A stretch of DNA of 64,000 nt from Chenopodium formosanum (taxonomy: Eukaryota > Streptophyta > Magnoliopsida > Caryophyllales > Amaranthaceae): positions 28,671,501-28,735,500 of the forward strand of contig CM044862.1 of NCBI GenBank assembly GCA_024500155.1, given 5' to 3'. The notes under the pieces were generated by a model. It made no database searches and was not told the origin of the DNA. It saw only the letters and a list, made by a program, of their open reading frames with translations. How positions within the stretch are numbered: position 1 is the stretch's first letter; each line of letters starts with the position of its first letter. Position numbers and translations under genes: made by a program. Shown piece by piece: positions 23,565 to 36,124 of this stretch.

Positions 23565-26358
23565 ATGACCACCTTAGACGGCATTAAACACCGAACACTT
23601 AACGTAAATGGCATTAACATGCACATCGCCGAGAAAGGAGATGAAGGGGCACCAATAGTACTCTTTATCCACGGCTTCCCTGAACTATGGTACTCATGGA
23701 GGCACCAAATCCAAGCACTATCCGCACTTGGTTATCATGCCGTAGCCCCTGACATGAGGGGATACGGCGATACAGATGCTTCACAAGATGCCCGTAAGTA
23801 TACATACGGGTACATTGTGGGGGACTTAGTTGCATTGATTGATGCACTAGGGGAACGTGAGGTGTTTGTTGTAGGCCATGATTGGGGTGCACTCATGGCT
23901 TGGTGGTTGTGCCTCTTTCGGCCTGATCGTGTGAAGGCGCTTGTAAACCTTAGCGTGGCTTATCCTTCCCGAAATCCTAATAGGAACCCGGTGGATCGGC
24001 TTCATGCTGTGTATGGTGATGATTATTATGTTTGCCGTTTTCAGTTACATTGTTTTTTCATTTCCTGCTTTATTGCAAAAATTATGCATTTTTTTTAATG
24101 TGATTATTTAAACATTTCAGAAAAAATAATAAACTGTTATATTACTTCTATTAATTTTTAATTATAACAAAAAGAATTTTTTGTGTCTCACAAATAATAC
24201 TTATATATTATTATAATTATAAATAAACGGAGGTAGCAAATGATATTCTACTGTTAGTGATGTTGATCATACATTTATTTTAAATAATTGAGTTGGTTAA
24301 ATGGTGAATACGGATTAGTAGAACTTTTATGTGTGACAAGAAAATTAAAGGATCACTAACCAAATTATTAATTACCTATGCAAGGTCCCTTTTCCTGTAT
24401 TAATTGAGAGCTGTCTACCTAAAACAAATCTGGAGATGAAAGTGATATAATTTTAATACTCATAGTTGATATTTTTATTTCTTTTCTGGTCGAGCAATGG
24501 ATTACGTACACAAGGCCAATGTTTATCCCATAAACTATTTAGTCATGAGATCTCTAGAGGTATTATTTGGTTGGCATGAAAATTAAATGCTCATAGGAAA
24601 TTTTATATTATTGGTGTTGAAAATCTACATCAAATTTCGTAGAAATATTAGATTGTTTTGTTCTTGTGAAGACATTTGCAAAATAAGAATTTTGAGTAAG
24701 TGGGGGCCAATTTCCATGTATTTTGTGGCACAAACAAATATGTGTGGTTGATCACATCGTGTAACCAATCACAATTTTTCTTTTATGAAAGAATGATTGG
24801 GGTTATACGGTCAGTCAAGGGTTACTCACTCGGTCGGTAAGGGATTATTTGATCAAGGACTACTCGATTAGGGGTTATTCAATCAAGGATTAGTTGGTCA
24901 GAGGTTTCTTGTGTATTAGCTGTGACACACAAAAGTAGCTAATTTTGTGGGCAATCATACTTTCATAAATTTGCAAATCTTATGTTTCCAGTTTTTACGA
25001 TCTACCAAACAAAATTCCAGCGTATTTATCCCCATTTATATGCGTATACACAAGCAACTAAGGTTGTGCTACCACCAGTTGCATAATAATACAACACTAT
25101 TTTTTGCTTATTCGCTCATTTGATGATGTTCCTACTGAGTAAAAATAGTCTCATTAGTACCATAAATGCTTATAAGAATCCAGTACATAACTAATACAAA
25201 AATACTTTCTTGTTTATCTCTCAATTCCTTTTATTTTTAATCATTCAAGTGCTTCCTTTTCAATGTATTCATATAAATCTTGTGAATACTAAATTGATAT
25301 AGAACAAAAATGAATGATGGTTAATACATGAAGGTACCTGGAGAAATAGAGTCCGAGATTGCTGAAGCTGGTGGTGCTGACAAATTCTTAAGAAAATTAT
25401 TTTCGTACCGCCATCCAGGACCTTTAATGTTGCCCAAAGGACAAGCCTTCAATGATGTGCCTCCTTATCCAAATTGGCTGTTGGAAGAAGATGTTGCTTA
25501 CTACCGGGACAAATTTACACATACCGGCTTCACTGGAGGATTGAACTATTATCGTGCTATAAATCTGTATGTCCCTCCTCAAACTTACACTCATGTTTAG
25601 TCTTCATCTATTACACTAGTGGGAAAAGCCGATAGTGGGATACTAATCCAACTATTTAGTATAAATGAATGCATAACAATGGTTAGAAACTGCTATGCCT
25701 CATAAGAACATTGTGGGATGCATGTTTGGTTTTCTAGAAATGGCAAGGAATTTGTAAACTTCAAACAGTTAGCATTAAATAATTTCAGCCTGTTACTTTA
25801 GTTTCATCAATTACAGTACTTTCAAAAATGCAAAATGTTGTGATTGATGCTTCAGTTTCATCAGCATCCCTGAATGTTGGATGCTGGTTATCTTCCAAGC
25901 TTGAGAAATTGCTAGGTGATGCAACAAACCGTTTCTAGCGGTCCGTAGGGTGGCTTTTTCAGTGTCTTCGGTGTTACTGTTATTCATATTGAGTACATTG
26001 TAGACTCTCTTAAGACTGAAGTTATACAGCCTAGGCATCCTGCAAACCGGGGTAAATAAGCATGCTGTTTGTTTGGTCATACTTTGTTTACCATCTTTAT
26101 TTTTACTGCAGAAATTGGGAGCTCATGGCACCATGGATGGGAGCGCATGTAAACGTACCAGTGAAGTTCATTGTTGGAGAATTGGATCTGGCTTACCTTA
26201 AGCCTGGAGTCAAGGAGTATGTTCAAGGCGGGGGGATGAAAATCGATGTACCACTTCTGCAGGATGTGGTCATACTTGAAGGAGTAGCTCATTTTTTACA
26301 GCAAGAGAAGCCTGATTTGATATCCAATCACATCTACGAATTTATCCAAAAAATTTAA
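23565..26358 (+). CDS. Soluble epoxide hydrolase (alpha/beta hydrolase), three exons, donor of intron 1 defective
   Basis: Exons 23565-24044, 25334-25566 and 26112-26358 would give 319 residues, the usual size of plant soluble epoxide hydrolases, which open fatty-acid and other epoxides to diols in cytosol or peroxisome. Family marks seen: HGFPELWYSW (oxyanion hole, near residue 36), VGHDWGA (nucleophile Asp, near 104), two tyrosines in the cap region (LNYYRA), GELDLAY (relay acid) and EGVAHFLQQ (base His). Introns are phase 0 and phase 2. Intron 2 is GT...AG. At the exon 1 end CAG is followed by TTACAT, where CAG|GT is expected. Splicing one base earlier, at CA|GTTACA, leads to a stop soon after entering exon 2. 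So this copy is either a very young pseudogene, carries a sequence error, or uses another donor. Its upstream region is cut to 57 bp by the MULE. Confidence 0.85.
24735..24965. repeat. MITE-like sequence with GGGTTACTCGGTCA minisatellite, intron 1 of the epoxide hydrolase gene
   Basis: It starts TATGTGTGGTTGATCACA. It then has several 20-28 bp units such as AGGGTTACTCACTCGGTCGG and ends near TGTGACACACAAAAG. A relative lies at 36125-36375, upstream of FAHD1. Confidence 0.5.
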
Positions 26359-26817
26359 GGGCTTTCCCTTGATAAAAGAGTAATTTCTAATTGAACAAAT
26401 TTCGGACAGAGGTAGTAACATAGCCAAGTAAAGACGCTGATTTACTATAATTTTCATCAAATTATTCCAGTAGTTCAGCTAAAGAAATGATATGTATGAC
26501 CTCAACAACAACAGCCACCAACCCAAATTTTATTTTATATATTTAATTTTTCTTTAAAAAAAAAAAGGCAATAAGGAATTCTGCAACTTCTTGATTGTTG
26601 CTTTACGGCCTCTGCAACCTTACTAAAGTGTACGTTGCATATTGCAAACTGTTTTATTACACCCATCTTATTTCCAATATATATTTTTTTCTCTTCTGCA
26701 ATGATAAACATCTAAACTCAAAACACTGAAGTTTTTGACTTGTAAAAAATTAGCTATCAACTAGCTTGAAGAAAGACCAGAGCCAACCGCAAGAGATAAC
26801 ATGCCAACCTGTTGGGA

Positions 26818-29800
26818 TCAACTCCTTACTGGTGCAGTCCGTTTTTCAACATTAAAATTAACGTCTATGAGACCTGTTAGACCAGCAGTTATTTTTTCTC
26901 CTGGTTTGACAGGACCAACACCTTCTGGGGTGCCTGCACAATATAACCAGTGAATTTTCAGCTGAAAATAGACATGTTAGCTAGGTGAAGGCATGGGTTT
27001 CAGGGACAAGAATAGAGGATGACAGTGCAGGGGAGAGACATGCTTTTATGCGACAGTAAATACAATATCGGTAAATCACTATAAGAAGTTGCCATACAGT
27101 ATAAGGTAAATCTCATAGAGGAGATTATCTATTGGACAGTGTAGAGCTGCGTCTGGCAAACCAAGGAAAATTTCCCTCAGTCAGAATTAAATAGTTACGT
27201 TGTTCTTAAACCTTCATAATTGAGTATTTGATAAAGATTCACTCAAAGATCCTCTGTAAGAGATGACTTTTACTCTCCACTATACATTCTTAGCAAGGGT
27301 ATGATGGTTAAATCAATCACAAAACAGTCCTTTTTAAGGAAAGGAGGCGACATTTTTCTTGCAATTTAAACTGGTTCGCAGTATATATTAGTATATGACT
27401 ATTAATACAAAATAGAGGGAGGTAATTTAATGGATAGCAAAAAATACAGCGTAATGAAAATCCTGAGTTAGAGGAAAATACAGCTAATTTGTTTTCATTG
27501 TGCTAATCTGCTATTTAAATTAATGATGATTTCCCCAGAAAATCACAGCTCCCAATCAGTTGGGCAAAAAAATAAAAGGCAGTAATGACCAATATAGATC
27601 GAAGCACAAAATGCAGAATAGTCAGAATTTTATATCAAAGGAGAAAATTTCAACAAATAAGATATCAAAGTACCTGTTAGGATCACATCTCCTTCCAGAA
27701 GTGTGACAAAAGAGCTTATATGGCTGACGAGGAATGGAACTGAGAATATCATATCTTTTGTTGACCCCTTTTGCTTTATTTCTCCATTAACCTTTTGTCA
27801 CATAAACTAGTTTAGATCTTTAGTAAATTATTATAGACACTTAAACACTTTTAATGTTCACTAACAAAAACTTCACAACTTGATATGATGAACACACCTT
27901 TAGCCACAGCTCCAAGTTGTGAGGATCAGACACTGCAGATTTAGGAATCTGCAAAATCAAACATAGGAAATCAAATAATTCAGGTGTATAATTGTATACT
28001 GTTCCTTTTATTCACTACAGTTGATAAGGTGTAGAACATAATAACTCCAAAGCAAACATCATATCTTACCATTTCACTGATGGGTGTAAATGTGTCCTGT
28101 CCTTTAGCCAATAGCCACGGAAGCCCTGCAGCCTAATAGAAGATAAACAAAACATAAAAACATAAAAGACATTTTTCAAATTGCTGACTCAATTATAATA
28201 ATAATATAAAGAATATGGGTTACAACCCAGGATAACAAACAATACTCTTTTAATGAATAAAGAGTATTCCCATCAAAAAAAATAAATAAAAGAATACAAG
28301 TTATACAACTTTCTTAGGTATGTTTCCCTAATATCCTTATGACCTTAGTTTCTTTTTTCTTCTTCTTCCTATATTACAAATTTTTCAAGCGTACACTGCA
28401 CATGGACTCAAAAGGTTTTACAAAAGGGAACTCAATCCAATAGAATAAGCCCCAATTTTGCTAATCATACAATTTCGTGTTTCAAAAACAGTGAGATAAG
28501 CAAACCTTAATCTCACCTGGAAAACACCTTTTAAAAATTGATAAACAAACAAATAAGACTCTCTCTAATATCTGCTTCAAGTATAGTTTGTCATCCCAAA
28601 TCAAAAAATGGCATTAGGTTCCTTGAACTGTATCACAATTATACAGATTTCCTTGGCACAAACTGGTCTGAGTTATGGTTTTGTGTAATACACTGAAAAT
28701 CGCAGACTCGAACAAACAGCAAATAAGAGCAGAGTAATATTTGAGAGGAAAGATTGAAGCTAGCTTGAAAACAATAAGTGATTACAACAGTAGGTTTAGC
28801 CCACCACTCTTCACTGGTGACTTTACGTCACAAATCTCCTAATAGTGACTTGAGGTCTCCTAAAACATTCACTCTGAAATTTTTCTACTTTCTCAATAGC
28901 TCTCTTCCATTTCTATATTTACATTCTCCATCCCTAGGATGATTCTAGACTGAGCTTTTATCTCATGCGCACAGGTGGCATCTCTTGGTTCATTGCATGT
29001 TTTAGGTTAAGTACTACATTTGATAACTACTAACATTACTAAGCTACCCATAATACCCCTCCACTAAGTTGGTTCACTATACTTAGCAGAAATTTTTAGG
29101 TTTCATACTTGTGACTTTACCAAAACTGGCAACCTCTAGAGTTATCTGCACATATCATTTGCCTTAGGGTAGCATGGTTCAGATTGAGTATATTTAAGAA
29201 AATATTGAGCAAGTCAATACTGTACGGTCAAGAATTGCAACCTTCCGTCTTCAACATCAATACTGATAAAGTATTCTCAATACAGTGGGTATAGCATGCA
29301 CCAGTGGCGGATACAGGTTAGGTTCAAGTGGGTTCATTGAACCCACTGATTTTTTGAAATTTTTTTTAAGAAAATAAAAATAAAAATAAAAAATGGGTTA
29401 AATAGAATATTTTCGTAGTGTAAAGCTGTTAGTGCGTAGCCCAGTGGTAGTTTTTGGTGCGCGTGTTTTGCAGCCCTTTTGCTTCTTTACAAGGAAGTCA
29501 GAGGTTCGAATCTTCTCAAGTTTCAACTCCTCTTTTTTATGAAAAAATAAAAATAAAAAACGGGTTAAATAAAATACTTCTGTAATATAAAGTAACATGT
29601 TTGCGTGCAACCTAACGGTAATTTTTGGTACACATCCTTCGCTTCCTTACTCAAACCCTTGTTGAATGATAGTTTAGTCACTTTTCTTGAGAGACACTTA
29701 TTTGTTAGAGTAAGTAATGATGGTGATGTATTGATACACTTCCAAAATATGAAAACTCGCTTTTTTAAATTTATAATTAATGTATTTGTGTTCTTTTATT

Positions 29801-32800
29801 TTTTTCGATTTCGAACCCACTATTCGGAAATCCTAGATTCTATTAATTAAAATGTCAATCATACTGATGTGTGTAACAATGCTATGTTTAGACAACTTCC
29901 TGTAAAATTGTGGTTAGATACCATCATACTGATGTCATCAATGGAAGACAATACAGTACCAATTTTAGATATAAGAAGTTTATTTATACTTTTTTTAAAA
30001 CTCTTTCTTTTTTTTTTTTTTCTTTTTTTTTTTTTTTTAATTAAGAATGGCTGTGGGCAACATTTGGACTTTTAAGAATTAAATTTAAAAGTTATAGATC
30101 ACTCAATTATTTAAAAATGATCTTATAGGCTTTACCTTTTTGGACTGGAATATTGGATCCAAGCTAACTTGTCCTAATTTAGATTGAATAGGAATATAGG
30201 ATCATGCGTGTTGAAAGTTCATAATATATTGGTCTCGAATTCTAAAAGACAAATTTTACTTTGTATTGGATTGGAGAGTTAAATCCAAATTGAAATACAA
30301 ACTTTCACCATAACTTGGAAGTGATATGAGAGATAATAAGAGGAAAATTTGTAGTACAGATTGTTGAAAAGAAAATTTTAACCTTAATTGATGATTGGAG
30401 TTCCCTTGCTGTCATATCAAGTCCCAGAGCATAACCTAAAAATCAAGATAATTATCAATATACTTTCTTTCCAAAACAAAAACAAGCATTGTAAGTTTGT
30501 AACAGATCATTAATTACAAAATAAAATATCCTAGGGAAAGCAGAATCAGATGTAAAACAGGTCAGATGCAATAATTAGCAACGCTGGAGTAAAATCCTCA
30601 CCAATATAATCTATATTATCAGAGCTTAAGTGGTCGACAATGTAGACGTGGATTAAAAGATATCATCCTAGTCAACAATCTGAATTGGTCAGCTGATTCA
30701 TGGCAGCAACTTGAAAAGTCCATTCAAGTAAAATTGCATTTAGACATTTACTGTAATTTCACTGTCATCAAAGAAACTCAGATAGCATCATAATTTTACG
30801 TTCAAATCAGGACCTTCATCAAAGTGGATGTCAAGTCTATCAGTATATCTCCTTCCTTGATGTTCCCTCAGTCTCTATCTTTGCTCTATTTTCCTTTTAG
30901 CTTTACCCTTTTGAATTTTACCCAATCCTTTTTCTATGGCATGACATCCCAACTTGTCTCTCCACTGTACTCTATTAATTAATGTAGGAAATATACAGAA
31001 GAAAAAAAAAACCCTATTTGCACAACCTTTGCTCAACTCATAGAAAAGTGAAATGTAAGCAATGGGGAAGACATAAGGGATGGCGGAAGTAACATGTAGG
31101 TCGGTTTTTAAGTCCTCAAAGGCATATGAGCCCAAAGAGGGGCATGGAGGAGGGGGTAGAAGGAAAGAAAGACCTATGAGAGGAAGTTTGCACAGGCCCC
31201 AACCATACCTTAACCCAAATATTAAAAAAGATCAAGAGCCCAATAGCTTCACATGATGCCTATAAGAAACAAAGTACACTTATATAAGTCCTGATAAATG
31301 TGTATGACTAGTTCAGGATCCACCCACACGACGGAAGTATTATTTTCATATGTTTTTACACATCCATCAAGAAAATAAAGTAATGTTTGATATTATTTTT
31401 TTAAAAAAAAGATAAATAAATAAGTTCCAAGAGGGATTGATTAATTATGCTTGGTGTGGCTCATTGCTCATTCCTTATGCTTTTCTTCACTTATAGGAAT
31501 AATTCTTTTCCCATTGTCGCAGAATATGAAACATTTGTTGGAATTAAGAATGCAAAGTAAAAATAAAAAAGCTTTGGAAATTACATTAATGCATCCTCAT
31601 TCAAATGAACTAAAAGGAAGTGCCTTTACATAGGCTACAAGTTACACCAAAGTTCCAAAAGAAGAGCAAGGATCTAAAGTGGAGCAATACTACTAGGTAC
31701 GTGGCTTGGTGCATGCTACCACCCTTTAGTGCTCCCACAGTCCCACTTCCACTGATTAATAATAACTAATTTGACTAACCAATCCTAACTAAAACTAAGG
31801 AAGCCTAACATACTACTAAGCACAACTAACTTATAATACTTGCGAGATATTCTAGTAACTAAAAGAATCAACCATGGATTAATTCTTTTAAAACATATTT
31901 TAACACACCCCTTTGCTTCAAAATTAGTAAATAATATAGCACTTATCTTCAAATTTGTGATGCATGTCTCACCACCTTCAAATCTTTACTTATTAATGCA
32001 CATCTCACCAGCATATACTTTTTGGACTTTGGAGCACTCATCTCCATGGTGCACATTATCATTCACCATTCTTGAACAAATTTACTTCCACGGCCACTTG
32101 TGCCATGCCTTCTTTCCCATCACTTTGAAACCTACAATTCCTAGGCATATGCCCAAAATTTTAACATTTGTAACATTTTGGCTTTACCTTATGCCAACAA
32201 CCCTTTTCCTCATGACCAATCTTTTCACAATTGTTGTATTTTACCTTACTACTTTTCCTTATTAAGAATGAAGATTTAGCTAATAAAGCTCCCTTTTTAT
32301 TTGTTCCCCATTTTTTTCCTTCCTCATTGATCTCTCATTTGGTTTAAGGCACTAAGGGCATTGACTAAATCTACTAGGGTTATTTTGAATAGATCTTTGG
32401 AGTCTTCAAGTGAGGAAAATTTTTTACTCATATTTTTCAAGAACGCTCACTAAATTCATATCAACTACTCTCTTATTGGAGAATGTTTCACCAAGTAATC
32501 TAATTTGATTAACAATGGTAATCAGTTTACTCACATATTTTTTTATACTTCACTCTTCATCCTTTGCAAATCAAATTATCATTTGAGGTTCAAAACATGC
32601 ATCAATTTTGTTTGTGCATTGCCCTCAAACTCTTCCTTTAGCATATCCCATGCATCCTTTGGTGATTCACAAGTTATGACAATTGTAAAAAATTCCATCC
32701 GACACGACCGAATTCTCATTTAAATGAACTAATAGAAAGTGCCTTAAAATAGGGTACAAGTTACGCCAAAATTCCAAAGTAAAGTAGCTAAAGTGGAGTA

Positions 32801-35800
32801 GTGCTATCAGGTACATGCCTTAGTGCATGTTGCCACTCTTAGTGTCCCCACTTCCTCTAATTAAAAATAGCTAATTTGACTAAGCAATCCTAATTAGAAA
32901 TAGGAAAAATGAAAATAAATAATCCCACCTTACCCCATCTTCTTTAAACAATCCCACCTTTCATTTATCTCAAAATAATCCCACCATTGACACTCATCTT
33001 CTTTAAACGGTCCTTGTGACAACCTACAACTTGTTTTACAAGTAATTTTGTTTTTGCATTTTTCTTAAATCTCTCTGCTATCCTCAACCACCACCCCAGT
33101 ACTACCGACATCGCCACTGCCCCACCGTCGCCACCATAGAGCAACCACCATCCCCACCCCACTCAAAAGTCAGAACCCCCCCCCCCCCACCGAATCCCGA
33201 ATTCGGCCTTGCTATTCTTCCCCGAAAAGCCACCATCCCCTTACCCGATTCCCCATTTTCAAAACCCCCAAACTGACCTTTACGCTTCACCTCTGGCCTC
33301 ACCAAACACCACAACCACAACCACCCCAGCCGCAACCACCTACGAAACCCCTTCTCCTTGCTTTGCTTCCTGTCATTCTCTCTCATCCTCGCTAAAAAAT
33401 GCCGATGCCATCCCAAATTCCCAAACCCCACCTAATTTGACCAATTTAAAACAAAAAAGGCAGAAAATTAAAGCCACAAAAATCACACAGGTAAGAGAAA
33501 GTTAAAGAAAAGAACTAAGGAAAAGAAGAAAGGGACGTATAGTGGTTTTGGTTTGCTCATCTTCTTCTTCTCTAGGATTCTTCTTTTTTTGAGGAGTAAA
33601 ATTTCCAAGAAATTGCAAAGGAAAGAGAAGATTAGTAATTTCCAAGGCTTTCGTTTGATTGGTTGGTCTGGCCAGTACGGCGGGCTGAGGCGGGGACAAA
33701 ACTGAGAGCTGCCAGCAATGGGGAAGGTGGATGGGATAGGTGCCGGGGAAAGGGGACGAGGAATTCAAGGGTAAAAGAGAATTTTCTAATAATATAAAAG
33801 TAAAATAGATCATTAAAAATTTGACATGTGGCAAATAACCTAATATAACCGGTTACCAACTTAATGAAACAAGTTAGGGATTGTTAAAAGAAGATGGGGG
33901 TCAAAGGTGGGATTATTTTGGGATAAATGAAAGGTGAGATTGTTTTAAGAAGACGGGGTAAAGGTAGGATTATTAATTTCATTTTTCCTTAGAAATAAGG
34001 AAGACTAACATACTATTAAGCACAACTAACTTATTGCTATTAGACTTAGGAGATATTTTAGAAACTAAGTGAATCAATCATTTACTAATTCTTTTGAAGC
34101 ATATTTTAACAACATTAAGCTCAGTGGTAATCAGTAGTAGGTCCAATCTGCCAGATATGTTCTTTACAAGCCTATTTATATCAAACTACTGATAGATATT
34201 AATATTGAAAGCAGTCCAAAGATCATATGGTTAGCCCCCAAAACCATTATATCACAAGTTTTGAAAATATACTATCTTTATCCTTTCATTTCACAGTGGT
34301 CATAGAAGGAAACATGTCGGCACATGCAGCAAGAACCACCACCGATAAGGATCTTCCAAAGGTGCCATATGGATAGGTCAAAATGTTACATAGTAATCAG
34401 CTAGTCAGTTTAAGTCAGTGTCTAAATGAAAGGCTTTTTACATGACAGGAAATTAGAACTCAACTTAAAAAGTCAGGGAGCTGATTTAAGTTTCCTCTCG
34501 AGAAAGAAACATATCAATACTATTCAGAAATTCCTCTCATGAGTAAACAGTTTAAAATGCTTATTTAAATACTCGACAAAGTACGGCAATTATCAACCAT
34601 CCAATGTGAGCTCGTAAAAATAGGTATTCAAATAAAACTAATTGCAATATGCAAAAATACTATTATTATCCATAAAAGATGATAATCCCTCAGCCCAAAA
34701 AAAAGTCTTATTTCACCCAAAAATCATGTCACCCAAAAAAATCTCACTGTACCTTTATCTATTAATTAATCAAAACCAATTATCAGGTTTTTTAATGCAT
34801 TTACCTTTAATCAACCAAACCACAATTATGGGATTAAGACTATGATTGATTGACCTTTAATCAGCCAAACCCCGCAATCATTATATTTTTGAAGTTATCT
34901 ATGCTAATGCATGGCATAAATCCTTTGCCAAAAAGGATAATCTTGATAATTTGGGTTTTGGAACAGCTAAGTTGAAACTAACATTCTTATTTATATATCG
35001 ATTCCCCTTCTTAAAAACATGCGCAAAAGAAAAATGTGACCTTAATTCGGGGGTGAGTACCATACATCAATCTCACCCTGGATCAGCTTGAGTTGCACAC
35101 TTACTCTTCATTTCAGCTCCCTACTATGCTACTACGAAGACGACGTCTAACCTCACTAACTAGCTTACCTCACCATGTACAGGCAGCTTCACTTCTCAAC
35201 TTATCCAGTACCATCTACCAAAAGCAATCAACAAACTTAAAAATTGTGCACATCTCATCAATACCCGAAAAACAATCCCCTTTATTTCGGCAAAAATTTA
35301 AATAACTATCCAAGGACAGAACCTCCAATCATAAAAGCATTAGCAAATTGAACTATCCCAATTCAATCAAATTCATCTTTCTGCTATTCTAAATACAAAA
35401 ACCCAAATTCGTTTATTTATTTATTTCAAATTTCTAATCTATTTCGTCTATATCACACAATTACTCTAAATGACTATCCGAGGACAAAAACTCCAATCAT
35501 AAAAGCATTAAAAAGTCGAATCATCCCAATTCAATCAAATTCATCTTTCTGCTATTCTAAGTAAAAAAACCAAAATTCATTTTTTTTTTTCAAATTTCTA
35601 ATCTATTTCGTCTATATCACACAATTACTCAACTTACCAATTCAAATCTACCAACAATTATTGTTTTTATAACCCGAACTACACAATTCCGAAAACAAAA
35701 TGGAAAAATGGGGATGAGCAAAGAACCTGCAATAAAATCCATAGCAGAAGATTCGGGAACATCACGAGCTTTCTTGGAAATGACAACAGCAAGTTCAGCT

Positions 35801-35985
35801 TCATAGTGAAGGTGTTCCATTGAAGGTGGGATTTGAATGGTTCCACCATTAGGCAAGTAAGAGGATGTGGGTTTCATAAAAAGGACTGGTTCCTTTGGAA
35901 TTGGGTTGCCGAGTTCTTTCGCATGGTTCGCATAGTTACGACCAACGCAGATGATCTTCGTTCCCATTTCAATTAGTTTCGCCAT
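26818..35985 (-). CDS. FAHD1: Acylpyruvase, FAHD1 type (fumarylacetoacetate hydrolase domain), six exons
   Basis: Exons on the minus strand: 35985-35727, 30435-30383, 28132-28070, 27948-27898, 27791-27674 and 26933-26818. All introns are GT-AG and the sum is 660 bases, giving 219 residues, the normal FAHD1 length. The protein cleaves acylpyruvates and/or decarboxylates oxaloacetate, usually in mitochondria. Visible family marks are VGRNYANHAKELGN and EPVLFMKPTSSY (exon 1), metal-binding HYEAELAVVI (E-x-E), GLDMTARELQ with the metal-binding Asp (exon 2), WLLAKGQDTFTPI with the active Lys (exon 3), DPHNLELWL (exon 4), SVPFLVSHIS and DVILTGTPEGVGPV (exons 5-6). The start is the first in-frame ATG, and no clear targeting peptide precedes the domain. 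Intron 1 is 5.3 kb and full of transposons, but no exon is damaged, so the gene is probably functional. Confidence 0.95.
29300..29840. mobile_element. SINE/MITE-like repeat cluster in FAHD1 intron 1-2 region
   Basis: This lies in the intron between FAHD1 exons 2 and 3. AGTGGCGGATACAGG with GAACCCACTG at the left is a phrase common in plant genomes. It is followed by TAGCCCAGTGGTAG (A-box-like, about 29437) and GAGGTTCGAATC (B box, about 29508), a polymerase III-type pair. A second, worn copy of the same roughly 170 bp unit begins near 29565. GAACCCACTATTCGG near 29814 may be the decayed inverted right end. No tRNA cloverleaf forms. Confidence 0.45.
31975..32700 (-). pseudogene. gag: copia-type gag relic
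   Basis: Minus-strand fragments read PKDAWDMLKEEFEGN (UBN2-type gag of copia elements, near 32650). Further on come two zinc-knuckle remnants, NNCEKIGHEEKGCWH and CYKC-NFGHMPRNC with a stop in between (near 32120-32240). Several stops and frame changes separate them. No protease or polymerase follows before the LTR, so this was a gag-only or internally deleted element before it decayed. Confidence 0.75.
32903..33988. mobile_element. MULE-like element inside the copia LTR
   Basis: The ends GGAAAAATGAAAATAAATAA (left) and the complement of ATTAATTTCATTTTTCC (right) form a long inverted repeat. The target duplication TTAGAAATA is a perfect 9 bases (32894-32902 and 33989-33997). AATCCCACC recurs at 32921, 32950 and 32977. 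The same motifs occur, inverted, in the right arm. The interior (33060-33500) is C-rich on the plus strand with Pro/Thr/Ser-rich open frames of uncertain meaning. Confidence 0.85.
34119..35299. other. Rest of FAHD1 intron 1, nothing recognised
   Basis: About 1.2 kb of AT-rich intron sequence. Only short low-complexity open frames and no repeat boundary were seen. Confidence 0.5.
35300..35632. repeat. Two-copy tandem duplication in FAHD1 intron 1
   Basis: A unit of about 167 bp starting near ACTATCC(A/G)AGGACA occurs at about 35309 and 35471, with few differences. The second copy ends about 95 bp from the exon 1 donor. Confidence 0.8.
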
Positions 35986-36124
35986 TTTTGATCGATTGAT
36001 TTCTGCTTTCGGCTTTCTTTGAGATTATTTTTATTTTTTTTTAAATGTGTACTACTTCCATTTCTTATTATATACGACTTTGGAATTTTTTTATATCTCA
36101 CAGATAATACACCAAAGTTGCATC

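Larger units (their letters stand above)
31590..34111 (-). mobile_element. Ty1/copia-type non-autonomous element with gag relic, split by a MULE
   Basis: Two LTR copies of roughly 310 bp are seen: 31590-31905, and about 32705-32902 continued at 33998-34111. On the minus strand they start TGTTAAAATATG, a common copia LTR start. A purine tract GAAGCAAAGGGGTG (31906-31919) lies before the 3' LTR. ACATTAA flanks both ends (31583-31589 and 34112-34118). Between the LTRs is only a gag relic. The primer site and 5' part of gag are missing. It sits in FAHD1 intron 1. Confidence 0.75.

Noticed and set aside
29430..29525. tRNA-like sequence with A and B box
   Set aside because: B box GGTTCGAATC is good, but no acceptor or anticodon stem can be formed, the A box is weak, and the unit is repeated downstream. 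SINE-like repeat preferred.
33179..33190. Run of about ten C as a possible G-quadruplex
   Set aside because: A single C tract without three further nearby tracts of equal length; it cannot form a standard intramolecular quadruplex.
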